A stretch of DNA of 64,000 nt, taken from Andrena cerasifolii (Eukaryota; Arthropoda; Insecta; Hymenoptera; Andrenidae). The stretch lies in assembly GCF_050908995.1 (NCBI RefSeq), contig NC_135128.1, positions 10,693,114-10,757,113 on the forward strand, given 5' to 3'. The position numbers were made by a program, and so were the translations under genes. Shown here piece by piece: positions 40,264 to 51,530 of the stretch (within the stretch, counting starts at the first letter, position 1; each line of letters begins with the position of its first letter). The notes beneath the pieces are model-generated. The model worked only from the letters and a program-made list of their open reading frames with translations. It made no database searches and was not told the DNA's origin.

Positions 40264-42612
40264 TTTGTAACTGTAATCTGTATATGAAACGAATATACAT
40301 ATAATAATAGATAACAATAATATTGTATAGAAGAGAGATATTGAAATACATGAACAATGCTTTTAAACATTATTGTCTAACATCATTTTGTACCACTAAA
40401 TTTATTACTTTGATTCTCCAATGATATTCATTTTTTGTAAACAAAAAGAAAACAGTTCTTTGCTCGTGCTGGTCACAAGAAGAGCACAGAATATTTTTAA
40501 CACTATATATTTACATACTTTGATGATCATAAACATTTAATTCAGATGTCGAAACTTTTTGTTTATCCTCATCTGACTTTTATTTTAGATATTTTCTCAT
40601 TTAGCTTTGGTTTGTTCTGCTTATTATTTCAATATTACATCACGTGTGCTGAGTATGAAACAGTGATAAATATTAAGAGTAATATATCTCTTTTCTAACA
40701 CATCTATACTTTAAAATAGTAAAGCTCATGGCTTAAAATGGTTAAATGGCTTGACTAAAATTATGTTAACACTTTATCTATTTTGTTCTGCTTCTGATCC
40801 ACCAGTCCATTCATTGCTCATGGATGTACGTGGATCGTAAATTGCATTGGCAAACATTAGTTTATACATATTCTTTCCATTTCGTTTTATGCTTTGCATT
40901 AATTAAGTTCGTACTACATGGCAGAAAATATTGTTTTAGCGTTGCAAAGTGTTATTGGTACTCATAGCGAACAGTTTTATTTGTTATTAAAAACTTGTAT
41001 ACGTGTATATAATTTCGTGCGTCTTTAATGTGTAAAGTCGCTAGTCGTTCTCTACTAATTCAAAGTAATTGCATCAATACTATACACTTCACTATTATAA
41101 ATGATTTACCATTTAATAATACTCAGTCGTGCAGTACCAATAATATAATGATAAGTGGTAAAACAATAGGCACTCTGTTTCGTTGCAAAGTATTTAATCG
41201 TCACTTACTTTCAATTGCCGCTTCTCGCGCATAAAGCTCCTCGCATTAACATTTTTACGTTCGTCTCTGAAACATATCCTCTTGACCTCTCCACATTTAT
41301 CCAAATTAGTTATTGGTGAATTTTATTTATAGTATACAACTTCGCTGATATGTATGTGATTAAGTATGTGCCAACGTGTAATGACAATCACATAATGGCA
41401 AGTAATTTATTAAACAACTGAATAACATTAATGAATCCGGAAAAAAAACCATGATAACAGGACGAGAAAGAAATGACTGATGATTCTTTTGTTTAACGTT
41501 TTCGTTTATTTAGAAACACATTCTTGAACGAGTTCCGTTATTCACGTAGAAGAACAGAATATTATTTCTCTACTTTTCTTTCAAACTTTATCGTCTCCCG
41601 TTTTGAGAATGGTGTAACTGCTATTACTTCAAGAGAAGTATGAAATGATGCTTAAAAGCATAGAAGTAAACGTGTCCGATGAATGTGCTAAGAGACTATT
41701 TTACGATCGTGCTGTAATAAGAACCCTTACATTAAGTATACTGTGTTTAGTATTAATTAAATGCAATCGTGCTAAAATAATGTTAAACCTCTGTGAATTC
41801 TGTCTTTTAAAAGAAAATTAACGTAACATGATTGTTGTAGATGGATGGAAATGGTTGGAGTTCTTTAGGCAGAATCTTGGCAGGACGTAAGCCTGTATTT
41901 CTTTATCGTAACGTTAGACAATGGAGGAAACGAGCTGCAAGAATGATGTCAGCATCCCTGCCTAACACTAATCATCCTGAGAAAGGTGCAGAGTAAGTAT
42001 CCTCCGCTGAATTTCCGTACATCCCTATTTTTAAACCTGTTAGTATCATTCCCTAATATTTCATTCCAGGTCAACCGACAAGGAAAAGGCACTGGACTCT
42101 GTAGACGCGCTCCTAAAACGACCTCCTGGCTTACGCTTAGCGGACTCCGGCGATACATCTGACATCATCAATTCCGATGAAACGCAATGCAGATTTAATC
42201 CGAATAGTTACCAAATGCTTTACGTTGCTAGTAAGGAAGCATTCCTGTACAAACAGAATTCGTTCAGCCGTGCCAGAGAGGTGCGTCCCGTGGTTTTCAA
42301 GCTTCTAATTCGCTTCTAACGATACGAAACACATAACGCCACTTGTTCAATTCCCAACAGTGTCATCCAGCCGTAACGAAACATCTGAACTCAAAGTTCC
42401 ATCAGTGGCTGGCGTCCTGGGCGTCTAAGAACGTGGCGGACATGCAACACCGGCTGTGCCAGGACTGGTTAATGGGTCGTTACGAGAACTTAATCCCTCA
42501 CAAGACACGAGTGATCACGGACAATGACCAGACTAGATCACCTTACCGACAATACAATCGTTACCGAGTGGAACGCTTGCAACCCGATATTTTGGCGGAA
42601 CAATGTGTATAA
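30003..42612 (+). CDS. Sin3A: Sin3A transcriptional corepressor scaffold
   Basis: Nuclear scaffold of the Sin3/HDAC corepressor complex. Exons: 30003-30275, 31197-31370, 31556-31708, 31798-32129, 32221-32458, 32546-32800, 32934-33335, 33430-33881, 33964-34438, 34510-34756, 34809-35216, 35306-35475, 35574-35768, 36009-36287, 41841-41992, 42070-42280, 42361-42612. All are in phase, giving 1555 aa. PAH1 is at about residues 178-252 (VEDALSYLDQVKYKF), PAH2 at about 379-470 (HAINYVNKIKNRFQGQ) and PAH3 at about 605-670 (VRKALRSQEVYENFLRCL). The HDAC-interaction region is at about 710-815 (LGASYCALPKSYVQPKC, DTWVSFPTWSEDS), followed by the Sin3 C-terminal region. Residues 510-545 are Arg/Glu/Asp-rich. 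Exon 14 can read through to TAG at 36291-36293 (1352 aa) or splice across 5.5 kb to three more conserved exons. An in-phase donor also exists after 36218. Confidence 0.95.
36291..36293 (+). other. Sin3A: Alternative stop codon of a short Sin3A isoform
   Basis: If the donor after 36287 is not used, the frame reads one more codon (GTA) and meets TAG. The last residues would include the basic RGRKRK stretch. Drosophila Sin3A is known to make isoforms with different C-termini, so use of this stop is plausible but unproven. Confidence 0.5.
36659..37057. mobile_element. MITE with GGGTAAACC ends in Sin3A intron
   Basis: A 399-bp element. The left end GGGTAAACCAACCAGTAAAT and the reversed right end GGGTAAACCAACCAGTAATT are almost identical over about 25 bases. 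TA follows on the right; CA precedes on the left. Its ends resemble the element at 48615-48843. Confidence 0.78.
40206..40264. repeat. TA/TACA microsatellite
   Basis: Simple TA repeats interrupted by TACA units, in the long Sin3A intron. Confidence 0.9.
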
Positions 42613-43068
42613 TCTTACATCTCTTATAATTTCTTTACTATTCTTTGAGAATACACGATTATTACTGGGAGCTCGTTCCGATAATCTCGCATTCGAGGGT
42701 ACTTTCTGTCAGTAATTAGAGAGGGTGTTGTACGATTCGGGGCAAAATTAAGACTGATTCTGAACCTGTGTTTCGCGAGTGAAATACTGAAGAACGTCTT
42801 ATTTTGCCGATAAAGTTCCGCCGTGAACGAAGATGATAGAGGACGATCGTTGAGGAGAAATATAACGTATCATCTATACATTGTGTATTGCGGGTGGAAG
42901 GAATATAAAGGCGGTAGCTGAGGCACGACCAAAGGGTGTGTAAAGCGGTACCCTGGAGGTTACAATAGGCCAAATTTGTCCTGTGGTGTTTGTTACAGAA
43001 CCGCACCAGGACCGCCACAAACGGCCTGTCCCCCTTGGTGTGATTTTTAGTATGCTATACAGAGCGGC

Positions 43069-43542
43069 GCACCTAAAAGTATATACCTGAATATCTCGAT
43101 TGTGTTTGAATTTAGGACAAGGTAGCGAGACCGGGAGACGATCAGTTCAAAGGCTGAAATATGATAGCGGAGGTAAGATTCTTCGGGGTTACCATTTCCG
43201 AATTTTCAAGGTCATCGGTGTTTCCTCTTAATAGAACCACATATTTTCTTAATGTTTACGTTTCAGACTTTGAAGACAAATTCAGGGACGCAGTTTTATA
43301 GAAAACAATAAAGGCACGGTGTATATTGGATGTGTATATGTCTACGTCAACATCACATTAATGCGTGTCGTTGAATTTGTCTTCAATTTATTTTCAATGT
43401 AAACTTTAAGAAAATATGTGTTTCTCTTTGATCTTCCCAGTGTGATATTCTCGCGTTTTAACTGAGCTACTTTTATTCTTGCCACTCTATGATACGTTCC
43501 AAATGAACGGGAATATCCAGAGGTATACTTTTAAGTGCTCCA
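43069..43542. repeat. Foldback element downstream of Sin3A
   Basis: The left end GCACCTAAAAGTATATACCT pairs with the right end AGGTATACTTTTAAGTGCTC. An inner pair (CATATTTTCTTAATGTTTAC near 43.23 kb, GTAAACTTTAAGAAAATATG near 43.4 kb) shows that the arms run most of the way to the centre. Outer limits are approximate. No clear target duplication. Confidence 0.7.
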
Positions 43543-43686
43543 CCTTTTATGGCGTGGAAAATCTATGCCGAACGCGACCCTTAACTCTGACAGCTAATTG
43601 CCACATCGTTTTTACCCCCTGCTGATTTTATCGCCGCCCTGTATTCTTTTCGTCCGTAGTACTACACTGATTGCATACGATTTACG

Positions 43687-43692
43687 AATAAA
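43687..43692 (+). terminator. Candidate Sin3A polyadenylation signal
   Basis: AATAAA about 1.08 kb after the long-form stop codon. Another AATAAA at 43307-43312 lies inside the foldback element. The choice is uncertain. Confidence 0.35.
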
Positions 43693-45183
43693 TTTGGTTC
43701 TTTAACTGTACAGGTATAAATAATATAAGTAATGCAAGTGGAAATATCGCGGATTCGTTAAATCGTTATTCATCGAACGGTCTATGAAATTTGTGGTTAA
43801 TTAATAATGTTAAATTTAGGAATTGAGGATCGGGAGCGAAGAACTATCGAAACTAGCGATATTTCCAATTGTATCGGAGTTAAGCTTGTGATCAGGTAAT
43901 ATAAGATATTTAAAGGATAACGTTTCATTTCTACGTCGATTACTTTTCCATCGAACTAGGATACTATTCAGCTAAGGTTTTACATAAGAGAGTAAAGTTA
44001 AAATAAAACTTTTGATACTTTATTATAATCTTAAACGATATAGAAGGAATATTCTATCTTAATATAACTGTCGTTCGTAAGCGCGTCACTGCAGATCCAG
44101 CCAATTTTATTTCATTAAGTATTTTATTTTTGTAGACGTACAAGATTGCCACTAAAATATTAAACATCATTTATTCGACAAGGACTCACAGTACATTTGA
44201 TTAATCAGACACCACCTTTCGTTTATAACGAAACCTCAGAACTATCGAAATTAAATATGTACATATATATATCTCCTTTGCAAAATAAAGATTTACAGAA
44301 TGTTTCTCCCATTCACACGAACAGTTTTTCCAATTGCTGGAAGTTTTTAATAACTTACTTCTCTTATTTTCTCACCACCGTACTGTTATATTCGAAGCTT
44401 TACTTCGTCAAAAATTTATTATACATACGATTGTATGTATAAAGTAGATACGTGTACATAAGCATCTGCAAGTATGTATGAATGCGCGATAGCGGAGTGC
44501 ATATGTACGTATATACGCATACGAAACGAGAGAACACATTGGGCCTTATTTTTTACCTGATCTTTAGGCTGTTCGATGAAAATTGTAAAATGTTAGATAT
44601 ATAAACGGTGTTCCTGTACAGTGCAAAATGTGTAGACAACATCAAAGTGCGGCTTTAATTGGTAAAATGCATTGATTCACCACGCACGAGGTACATGGCT
44701 CGAGTTATTATTTTACTGTTAATCTTACTATCTTAAGTATATATTTTTTACTGATTCACTTTTATTTGTATATCGCTATAAAGGATATATACATAGATAT
44801 ACATACGTGAAGCTGACAAGAATACAACGATTTTTTATACTGTCGATATTATCATCGTTAAATCCTCTGTTCGTCAAGTTATCGCAAGTGAAAAGAATGA
44901 AATAGTAACTGAACAGGAGTTCGTGCGTGGTAACGGAAGAAGATAATTCCTTTGTAATATTTAGACTGCGTACAGTCGTCGGTACAATGTGGGAACGCTA
45001 ATCAGTTTCCTTGCATCGATTTTCCCGACATTCAAGGACATTCAGGCAGAATAATATTTAAAATATATTGACGGATAACAATGTATGCATCGAGCGGTTG
45101 AATACATTTTTATCCTAATTGCACAGATTTCGTTGGAGTCTTTGCGTCTCTGTTTCTGCGGATAATTTTGAAAAGATGCTATT

Positions 45184-45261
45184 ACACACACACACACACA
45201 CACGTAGACACTATAACCGCGCACATGGACACAGACACACACCTACACCTACACCTACACA
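45184..45261. repeat. CA microsatellite with ACACCT hexamers
   Basis: About ten CA units, then a mixed CA/GA stretch ending in three ACACCT-like hexamers. Confidence 0.9.
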
Positions 45262-47990
45262 TGTACATCGTGCCGCTCAGTTATGCAACATACCTGCAGT
45301 TGTACATTAAACCTTGTGTATCTTGTCAAAAGGAGAGGAAAGAAAAGAGAGACGCGGTCTTCCGATGCTCGACTACTCGTGACTATTAATGATATAGTGT
45401 ATTTTATCAAGAAAATTGCTAATTTTAAAAAGTGTATGTCCGTGTATCAAAAGTGAATGTACAGGCAATTTTATTACTCGAGATAATAATTTAATGTTGA
45501 TATATTTTGCACAAATCATTATTAATATTAATAAACAATTAATATTACGACAGCGTTCTATTTCATTGATTCTATAGTTTCAGGTGATACAGGGAATGAG
45601 TTCGCCGAGGAATTTACAGAAGGGTGGATTATAGCGTTCAAGAAATTCGAGTTTTGCGTTTACAACCCCTCGCAATGCAGAGCATCTGTTTTGCAAATTG
45701 TCCTCCCTGCTTTGCAGATCCCTGCGGTTTGTGAGTTTATTATCAGTGAGGTCCGTACTCCTCGCCAGCAAAGGGTGGAATATTGTACCTGAAAGTGATC
45801 CCCTCAGGGGCGGTCCCTTCGCTGTAAAAAAACGAAATACCTTCAACCAATCAACTGTAGGGACTGTTGCCCTTCCTCAGCCGAAGAATGTTGTAGAGTC
45901 ACCAATTAGCATGTCTTAATAATTATTCCAACAACATCCTCTTCTGTGTCTAAATATATTAGGAATTTTGAAAACCGAATAAGTCGTTATCTGACCTTGA
46001 AGAATAGTAGTCAAAAATGAAACACCGAAGAGTTAGTAACATTAGATTGGCTGTAGTTTTAACTTTAATTCTCGAAGCAAGTGCCTAATTGTATTTTGGT
46101 CAATTTATAGCGTGTTTGAAAGTTTATGAACGACGTGGCAGTTCTTTAAGCGACGTATATTATTATTAAAAATAAAAATTGGGCGTGCTAAGAGAAGGGG
46201 ACATTGAACAGTTAGGATTGTAGATAAAGGTAAACGGTAGTTAGGAAGAATTAGCGAGAGCACAAAATACAATATTGTCGTTTCCTGCAACATGATTTAT
46301 TTTTATTAAAAATTATAACATTGGTGATCGTTTTACAACTATGGATATAATTTACCCTTTCCGTGTATTAAATATTAAGTGAAATACTGCATACGAATAC
46401 ATTGCCTGCGCTATTTTCTACACGTTTTCATAAAACATTGATTAAACATTACATTTGAAAACAGAGTTGAAAGATGACGAATACAAAGTTATTCTGTATT
46501 ATTCAAATACAGTGAATTTGCGAACGTGTAGAAAACACTCATGTCATTCTCTACTTTATCGTTTCACGTATATTTACCGCGGTGCAATTGGAAACGATAA
46601 GGCGGTCATTACTTTCAAAATTGTTGGATAGCAATTGCAAAGCGGTGTAATATAATTATGAAACGTGAATGATTAAACGTTAATTGGAGCATGAGACCTC
46701 TTTGGTCACTGGATAATTGCGTAATGATATTGCAGTTACATTGTTGTTGCTTTTGAGTCGTTATAAATAGTCGATTAAGTACAAAGTTCTGGATTGCGCT
46801 TTCTTGAAATACTGTAATGAGCTTTTTTACGCTGTTTTGAGTACTTCGAAGGTGTACATTAACTTAACATACTTGTCGTTGACCGATGAATTTCGACGAC
46901 TGATATTTCTTTTTCAAATTCGCATGCACATTCGCGTCGAAGTTCATTTGTCGTCAATTACAGGAATCAATCTTCGACATGTGATTTTGAAAATCGCATA
47001 GTAGAACGATCATGGTTTCTCAAGAAACATACATTTTCTTTCTTTCTTTTTTTCATTAAAAACACGTTTTCGTGAAAACCATGAATTCGCAAGGATACGA
47101 AATTTCGATCTCCACAATGCTTGTAACCGCTCATTAATTCGATTTTTCTGTTCTACGATTTTCTAGCTCATTTATCGAAGGATTCCTTCTTAGGAATACA
47201 ATCTTCAAATCCTTATCGAATATTCTAAACAGGTTGGAATCCTTTCAGACCTAACTTCAGTTCCCTTTCACTTTATAAATTAATGAACGACACAGAGGGC
47301 GATTAGAATCTGGTTAAAAGATGCTTTGAATAAAACCTGCTAGGCCTGAAAAGATATCAAGTGCCTAAAGTTTATTTTACCGTGTACAGTCGTAAAAAAT
47401 TAATAATTCGTAGTATTAGAAGTAAAATTTTAATTAACTTACGGTTGTGCTCCGTGCGTCTAGTCTATATTGAGTTTCGCACAAAAAAACACGCGACGCA
47501 CTGCGTTCTCTTAGCTTCCTGTTTTGAATCGGTTAGACAATCGCGCCATTCCGCGAGACCCCCGTCTCCATGGCAACGCGGAATGCGCGTTCAAACAGTT
47601 TCCCGCTCTTTTTTTCATGGTAAATTTAACGATTAATAATTAACTTTCCCTTTAAAATTACAATTCAAACGTTGGCGAAGATATTGTGCCATAATTCATA
47701 CGAAACTATTTCATTTATTCTTTATATCAACGAAAGTCTCGCGGCTTGGCCGTTGCCCATTCTATCTACTTCCTAATACTGTTACATATAATGTCGTTTG
47801 GTACACCAAGTACTTTTTACTTGATTCAGTCAATCGAGTCTCGAAATCTCTAAATTTGTATCTCGTCTCACGAAACTATTCTGCCGCTACACGATTTTTG
47901 TCCTCTTTCCAGGTCTCACGTTCGAATATACGCGAGTCGTACAGTGGGTTAGCGAGGTGCCGCGAAATTCAAAAGCCCCGCGTCAGATTA

Positions 47991-48003
47991 GCCGCCATCT
48001 TGG
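47991..48003. promoter_or_regulatory. YY1/Pho-type motif in an orphan GC-rich block
   Basis: GCCGCCATCTTGG is the reverse complement of CCAAGATGGCGGC, a strong YY1/Pleiohomeotic match. About 420 bases to the left, at 47564-47577, GTCTCCATGGCAAC contains one perfect RFX X-box half. No gene start is recognised nearby. Confidence 0.4.
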
Positions 48004-48208
48004 TTGCAAACGAGTGGCGCGTAAGATTTGAACGGACGAGGGAACAGTTTCGCGATGCGTCACAAGGAATACGATCTTGAATGAACTTTTACGAGTCGGG
48101 AATTTATTTCTCGTTGATTCTAACCTAGAAACTTATCTGAAATATTGTGACTCGTATTCCTTGGGGGGAAATAGCGAAACTATTTCCACGTTCATGTCGT
48201 TTCTGTGC

Positions 48209-48214
48209 TTTATT
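48209..48214 (-). terminator. Candidate polyadenylation signal of the secreted-protein gene
   Basis: AATAAA on the minus strand about 215 bases after the stop codon of the six-cysteine protein gene. Confidence 0.45.
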
Positions 48215-48428
48215 CGTTTGATGAAAAAGAATGTTAGCTAATACTGACGTGAGGAGCCTGTTTGCCTGGATCGAGATGAGAGTTTGTTGGTTAGATGGCG
48301 ATGCTGGATCAGAAGTGGTGTGACGATGGTTGAGCAGTGGTGGTACCATGACGACGACGGTTGCTGGTGGATGCTTGTGAATCAGGTATGTTCGCGTGCT
48401 TTTTTGGCAAACGTTTGGCGTACGTGTT

Positions 48429-51133
48429 TTAACTGATGTAGTTGATATCGTCGATCGTGTCGGCTTCGATATCGTCCGACGTTGTGTTCTGACGGCAGTG
48501 ATACACGTACGCCCTCATCGATAAGCTTTCACCTGTGCGTATGCACTTGTATGTCTCGTCCAGGCATCTGCACCTAAAAAGGGGAAATACAGATTCGTTT
48601 AGAGCACGTAGTTAGGGTGGATGTACCAGTAAATGAACACGTACCAGTGAATGGACATTTTTTATTAAAATGAGTAAAATAAGTTATTAAAAGAAGCAAC
48701 TAATTAATTAGAGACTTCTTGTAATTTCTTGCTTCAGATCCAAACAATTTTTGCAGCACGTGGAGTCAATCGCGCTGCAAACATAATTTTATAATAGTGT
48801 TCATTCATTAGCCTTAAGTGTTCATTTATTGGTGCGTTTACCCTATTCTCTGGTTTATTCCTTTCTCAAGTGTTCTGCGTAGGTTATATCTGTGGAGATA
48901 TTTGGTCAACAGAAATTTGCATATACAGAAATTAAGGTGTAACTTTTGTACTAAATTAAACGTAGAATTTGGAATTTTTTTAAATTTGAAGTGTTATAAT
49001 TAATATTATTTCAAACCCTGGGCGTAATGTTGGGTCGATAATATATGAACGAAATTACTTGAAACCCATTTTTAATATTAATAACTTAAAGTGTGTGCCA
49101 ACCAATGATGGAATCAAGTTCTACTCTAACTACACATGGAAATATCAATCAATTTATTATTAAATATTTATTTTCTTAACATTCAGTAGACTGCATAAGT
49201 TTTTATGAATTATTTAGAGGAAGGTGAAACGTACAATTATTCCTATTAGCTTCGAAAATGTATTCGTAAATACGTTAAATTAAAATCTGTCGGATGTCGA
49301 TATTTATTTACAAATTGCGCTCTTACTATTGGTCCCCTCACTGGTGATAACTCTTGGTCGCGTTGCAAACCATTAAAGATTAAACATGCGTCGCAAATTC
49401 ATTGATAAACGATAAAAGCATGTTTGTTGCTTCTTACTCCGCGGGGTTATTATCACAGTTCATTCATAAAGATCGAGTTGTTTCGTTGTTTTGCTTTACT
49501 GAGCTGCGGTACATAATCGCTTACGCGATCGCTTGATCGATTTGCAACATGCTCCACCAGAGTTATTTAAACAATATTTCTATATCATAGCTGTGATTTG
49601 AAATTAATCTCGAAGTTACTGTAATTGTTTAATTGCAAAGCTTATCGTTTGACGGTTTAAGCCCTTCGGAGGCCCAAAGCGCTTCAAAGATTTTGCAACC
49701 CCCTTATACAGGGTGGTCACTTCAACGCAATGTACGATTTTTTAGGCATTTTTGATAATTTGACTAAAAAGTGTTTCTAACAAAACTTAGATTTTAAAAT
49801 TCAGAAACTTCTATGATGGCCCCTTCTGACGCCCAAGGCACGTGCTTACTGGTTAATCCAGCACTGGTGCATCATATATACTAACAATACTAGCTAAGTA
49901 AATCCTTCATATTGGTAATTTGAATATATAAAGCACAAAGTGTTTGCCCCTAAAAACTTTCGAACGGTAAACTCTGGGGCCACTAAATGTGTCCCAGCTC
50001 ATTATACCTAGCTAATCCAGACGAATTAGACTATTTTCACAAAAAAATTTTTTTTATAAAATCAGAATCTAAATTTTGGATGAAGCCGAGTAGTAAAGCT
50101 AGTTAAATACAAACACGAGAAAATGTAGCTTACGTGTTTGGCATGAAAAGGGTGCTGCGGCGAGTAGCAGGGTTGTAGGTGTTCCATCCGCAAGGTGTAT
50201 CGTAGCAATACCGTTTCGGCTCGTATTCACCCTCGGTGGCCCTTTGAGTCCTCATACTATCTGGGTACTCATCGTGAACGATTTTCCGCAATTGCTCCGC
50301 AAAGTCCTGCAAGCAATCGCATACCAACTCCCTTAAACATCGTGTCTCCCTTCTCTCAAAAAGTTTACACAGAAAATATTCGAATCTAATTTTCCCCGAA
50401 GAAGAAAACTTCCCTTTGCCCTTCCTAAATAATTCCAAGTCCCTGAATGAATCAATTTAACCGTCGCCTTCGGCTATAAATACCTACTCGAATCTCTTTA
50501 TTTCGCCGAATAGATAATTGCTTCTTTAAAATCGCGTTAAAACGCGATTCCTTGATTCCAAATCTGCATAATCGATACGTAGTCTATCAAACATCCCATT
50601 TAAATTTTCAATTGCATCAGGCATACAGTTGCAACGTCTAAAACGCATTTCTATTCGACACGATTCGCAGTGGAAGCTCATTACTCCTCTAAGATAATTT
50701 TCTGCCGCAACATCTCGCCCCTAACCGTAGACTCGCGTTTCGACGGCTGCAGCATTGCACGCGACCAGCCTCGCGAGTGTAACATAGTAATAAAAAAATA
50801 AATAAAAACTGCCTTCGCGTATTTCGTACCGACATCCGAAGGGGTTCCGTTATTACAGAGTAGCGCAGTTTTTCTAGGAGAATAAGAAGGTTCGCGGAGG
50901 CCAAGGGATAAGAAGCACCGCGGCGTGCACGCGAGCCGGCAATCCAGAGCCGGGATCCACGGCCGCGTTCCTCGATCTAAGAATCGGCTTTCGTCTCGCC
51001 CGCCCCGCGCGGATCACCCCGGCTACGATGTATCGTCGCTTACCTCGGACTTCACCGCCGCGGAGTCCGTGAAATCGGCGGCGTAGAGGACCGCCACCAG
51101 CACCGCGACCAATTTCAACAGTATTAGTTTCAT
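48429..51133 (-). CDS. Unrecognised secreted six-cysteine protein (135 aa)
   Basis: Exons 5'->3': 51133-51044, 50306-50134, 48573-48429, all in phase with GT..AG. Residues 1-20 form a signal peptide (hydrophobic LILLKLVAVLVAVLYA). An acidic propeptide-like stretch follows to residue 60, then a dibasic KR (61-62) just before the cysteine region. Cysteines are at 64, 69, 89, 91, 98 and 114, spaced C-x4-C-x19-C-x-C-x6-C-x15-C, with key pieces CYDTPCGWNTYNP and CRCLDETYKCIRTGE. NTT at 117-119 is a possible glycosylation site. The tail is acidic (DDIEADTIDDINYIS). I do not recognise the family. The layout suggests a processed secreted signal or defence-type protein, which is inference. The gene has a good core promoter at 51494-51530. 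Intron 2 carries a MITE. Confidence 0.85.
48574..50133 (-). other. Intron 2 of the secreted-protein gene
   Basis: About 1.56 kb, AT-rich, with one TA-flanked MITE (48615-48843). The stretch near 49.66-49.98 kb looks like decayed repeat sequence but could not be bounded. Confidence 0.6.
48615..48843. mobile_element. TA-flanked 229-bp MITE in an intron of the secreted-protein gene
   Basis: The left end GGGTGGATGTACCAGTAAAT and the reversed right end GGGTAAACGCACCAATAAAT share ..ACCA(G/A)TAAATGAACAC. TA lies on both sides (48613-48614 and 48844-48845). Related by its ends to the element at 36659-37057. Confidence 0.75.
50307..51043 (-). other. Intron 1 of the secreted-protein gene
   Basis: 737 bases between the signal-peptide exon and the second exon. 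GC-rich near the signal exon and AT-rich elsewhere. Nothing else recognised. Confidence 0.6.
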
Positions 51134-51493
51134 CTTGCTCGTTCGGCGCCTGGAGTCCTCGCCTCGGTCGTTGGCCTACGGGGCAGCTAGGATAACTGGC
51201 TAAGGGATGAGCGCAAGCTTCCTTCGAGAGGCCTCTTCTCTTCCTCGCTTCTCTCGCGTCCTTTTTCTCGTGGCTCCTGAACGGGACGCAGGGTCTCGGA
51301 CGAATCCCCGCGCGGCGACTCCACCAGAGACGGGACAGCAGAAGGATGCGCACTTCTCGCGAGGGCTCGCGGTCTTCGACTGCCTTGGCTTGCTGCTGGG
51401 GGCTGGCGATTCGAATTCAAACAAGTGCACGCGTGCTCGTACGCGGTATTCCGTGTTGCTTTCGACTTTATACATAGACCGACGCCTCGTATA

Positions 51494-51530
51494 GAATGAG
51501 GAGAGTTTCGAGATGCCGGCAGTTTATATA
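51494..51530 (-). promoter_or_regulatory. TATA plus initiator core promoter of the secreted-protein gene
   Basis: On the minus strand TATATAAA (51530-51523) is followed by TCATTC (51499-51494), which fits the arthropod initiator TCA(G/T)T(C/T). The initiator A is at 51497, 33 bases downstream of the first T of the TATA box, the standard spacing. The predicted 5' UTR runs about 364 bases to the ATG at 51133. Confidence 0.7.

Larger units (their letters stand above)
36294..41840 (+). other. Sin3A: Long penultimate-region intron of Sin3A
   Basis: AT-rich, 5.5 kb. It may also contain the 3' UTR of a short isoform. It holds a TIR element at 36659-37057 and a TA microsatellite at 40206-40264. No further coding exon is recognised. 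Confidence 0.6.
42613..48208. other. Sin3A 3' UTR and intergenic DNA
   Basis: No coding exon recognised. Contents: a foldback element at about 43069-43542, AATAAA at 43687-43692, a CA-rich microsatellite near 45.2 kb, a short unexplained open frame on the minus strand at 45580-45846, and a GC-richer block at 47.5-48.07 kb with promoter-like motifs. Confidence 0.55.

Noticed and set aside
45580..45846. 88-codon minus-strand open frame
   Set aside because: Not recognised, no splice or promoter context, and a single short frame; could be a decayed repeat but cannot be supported.
49660..50020. Repeat-like stretch in an intron of the secreted-protein gene
   Set aside because: Resembles decayed transposon sequence but no inverted ends or target duplication could be found.
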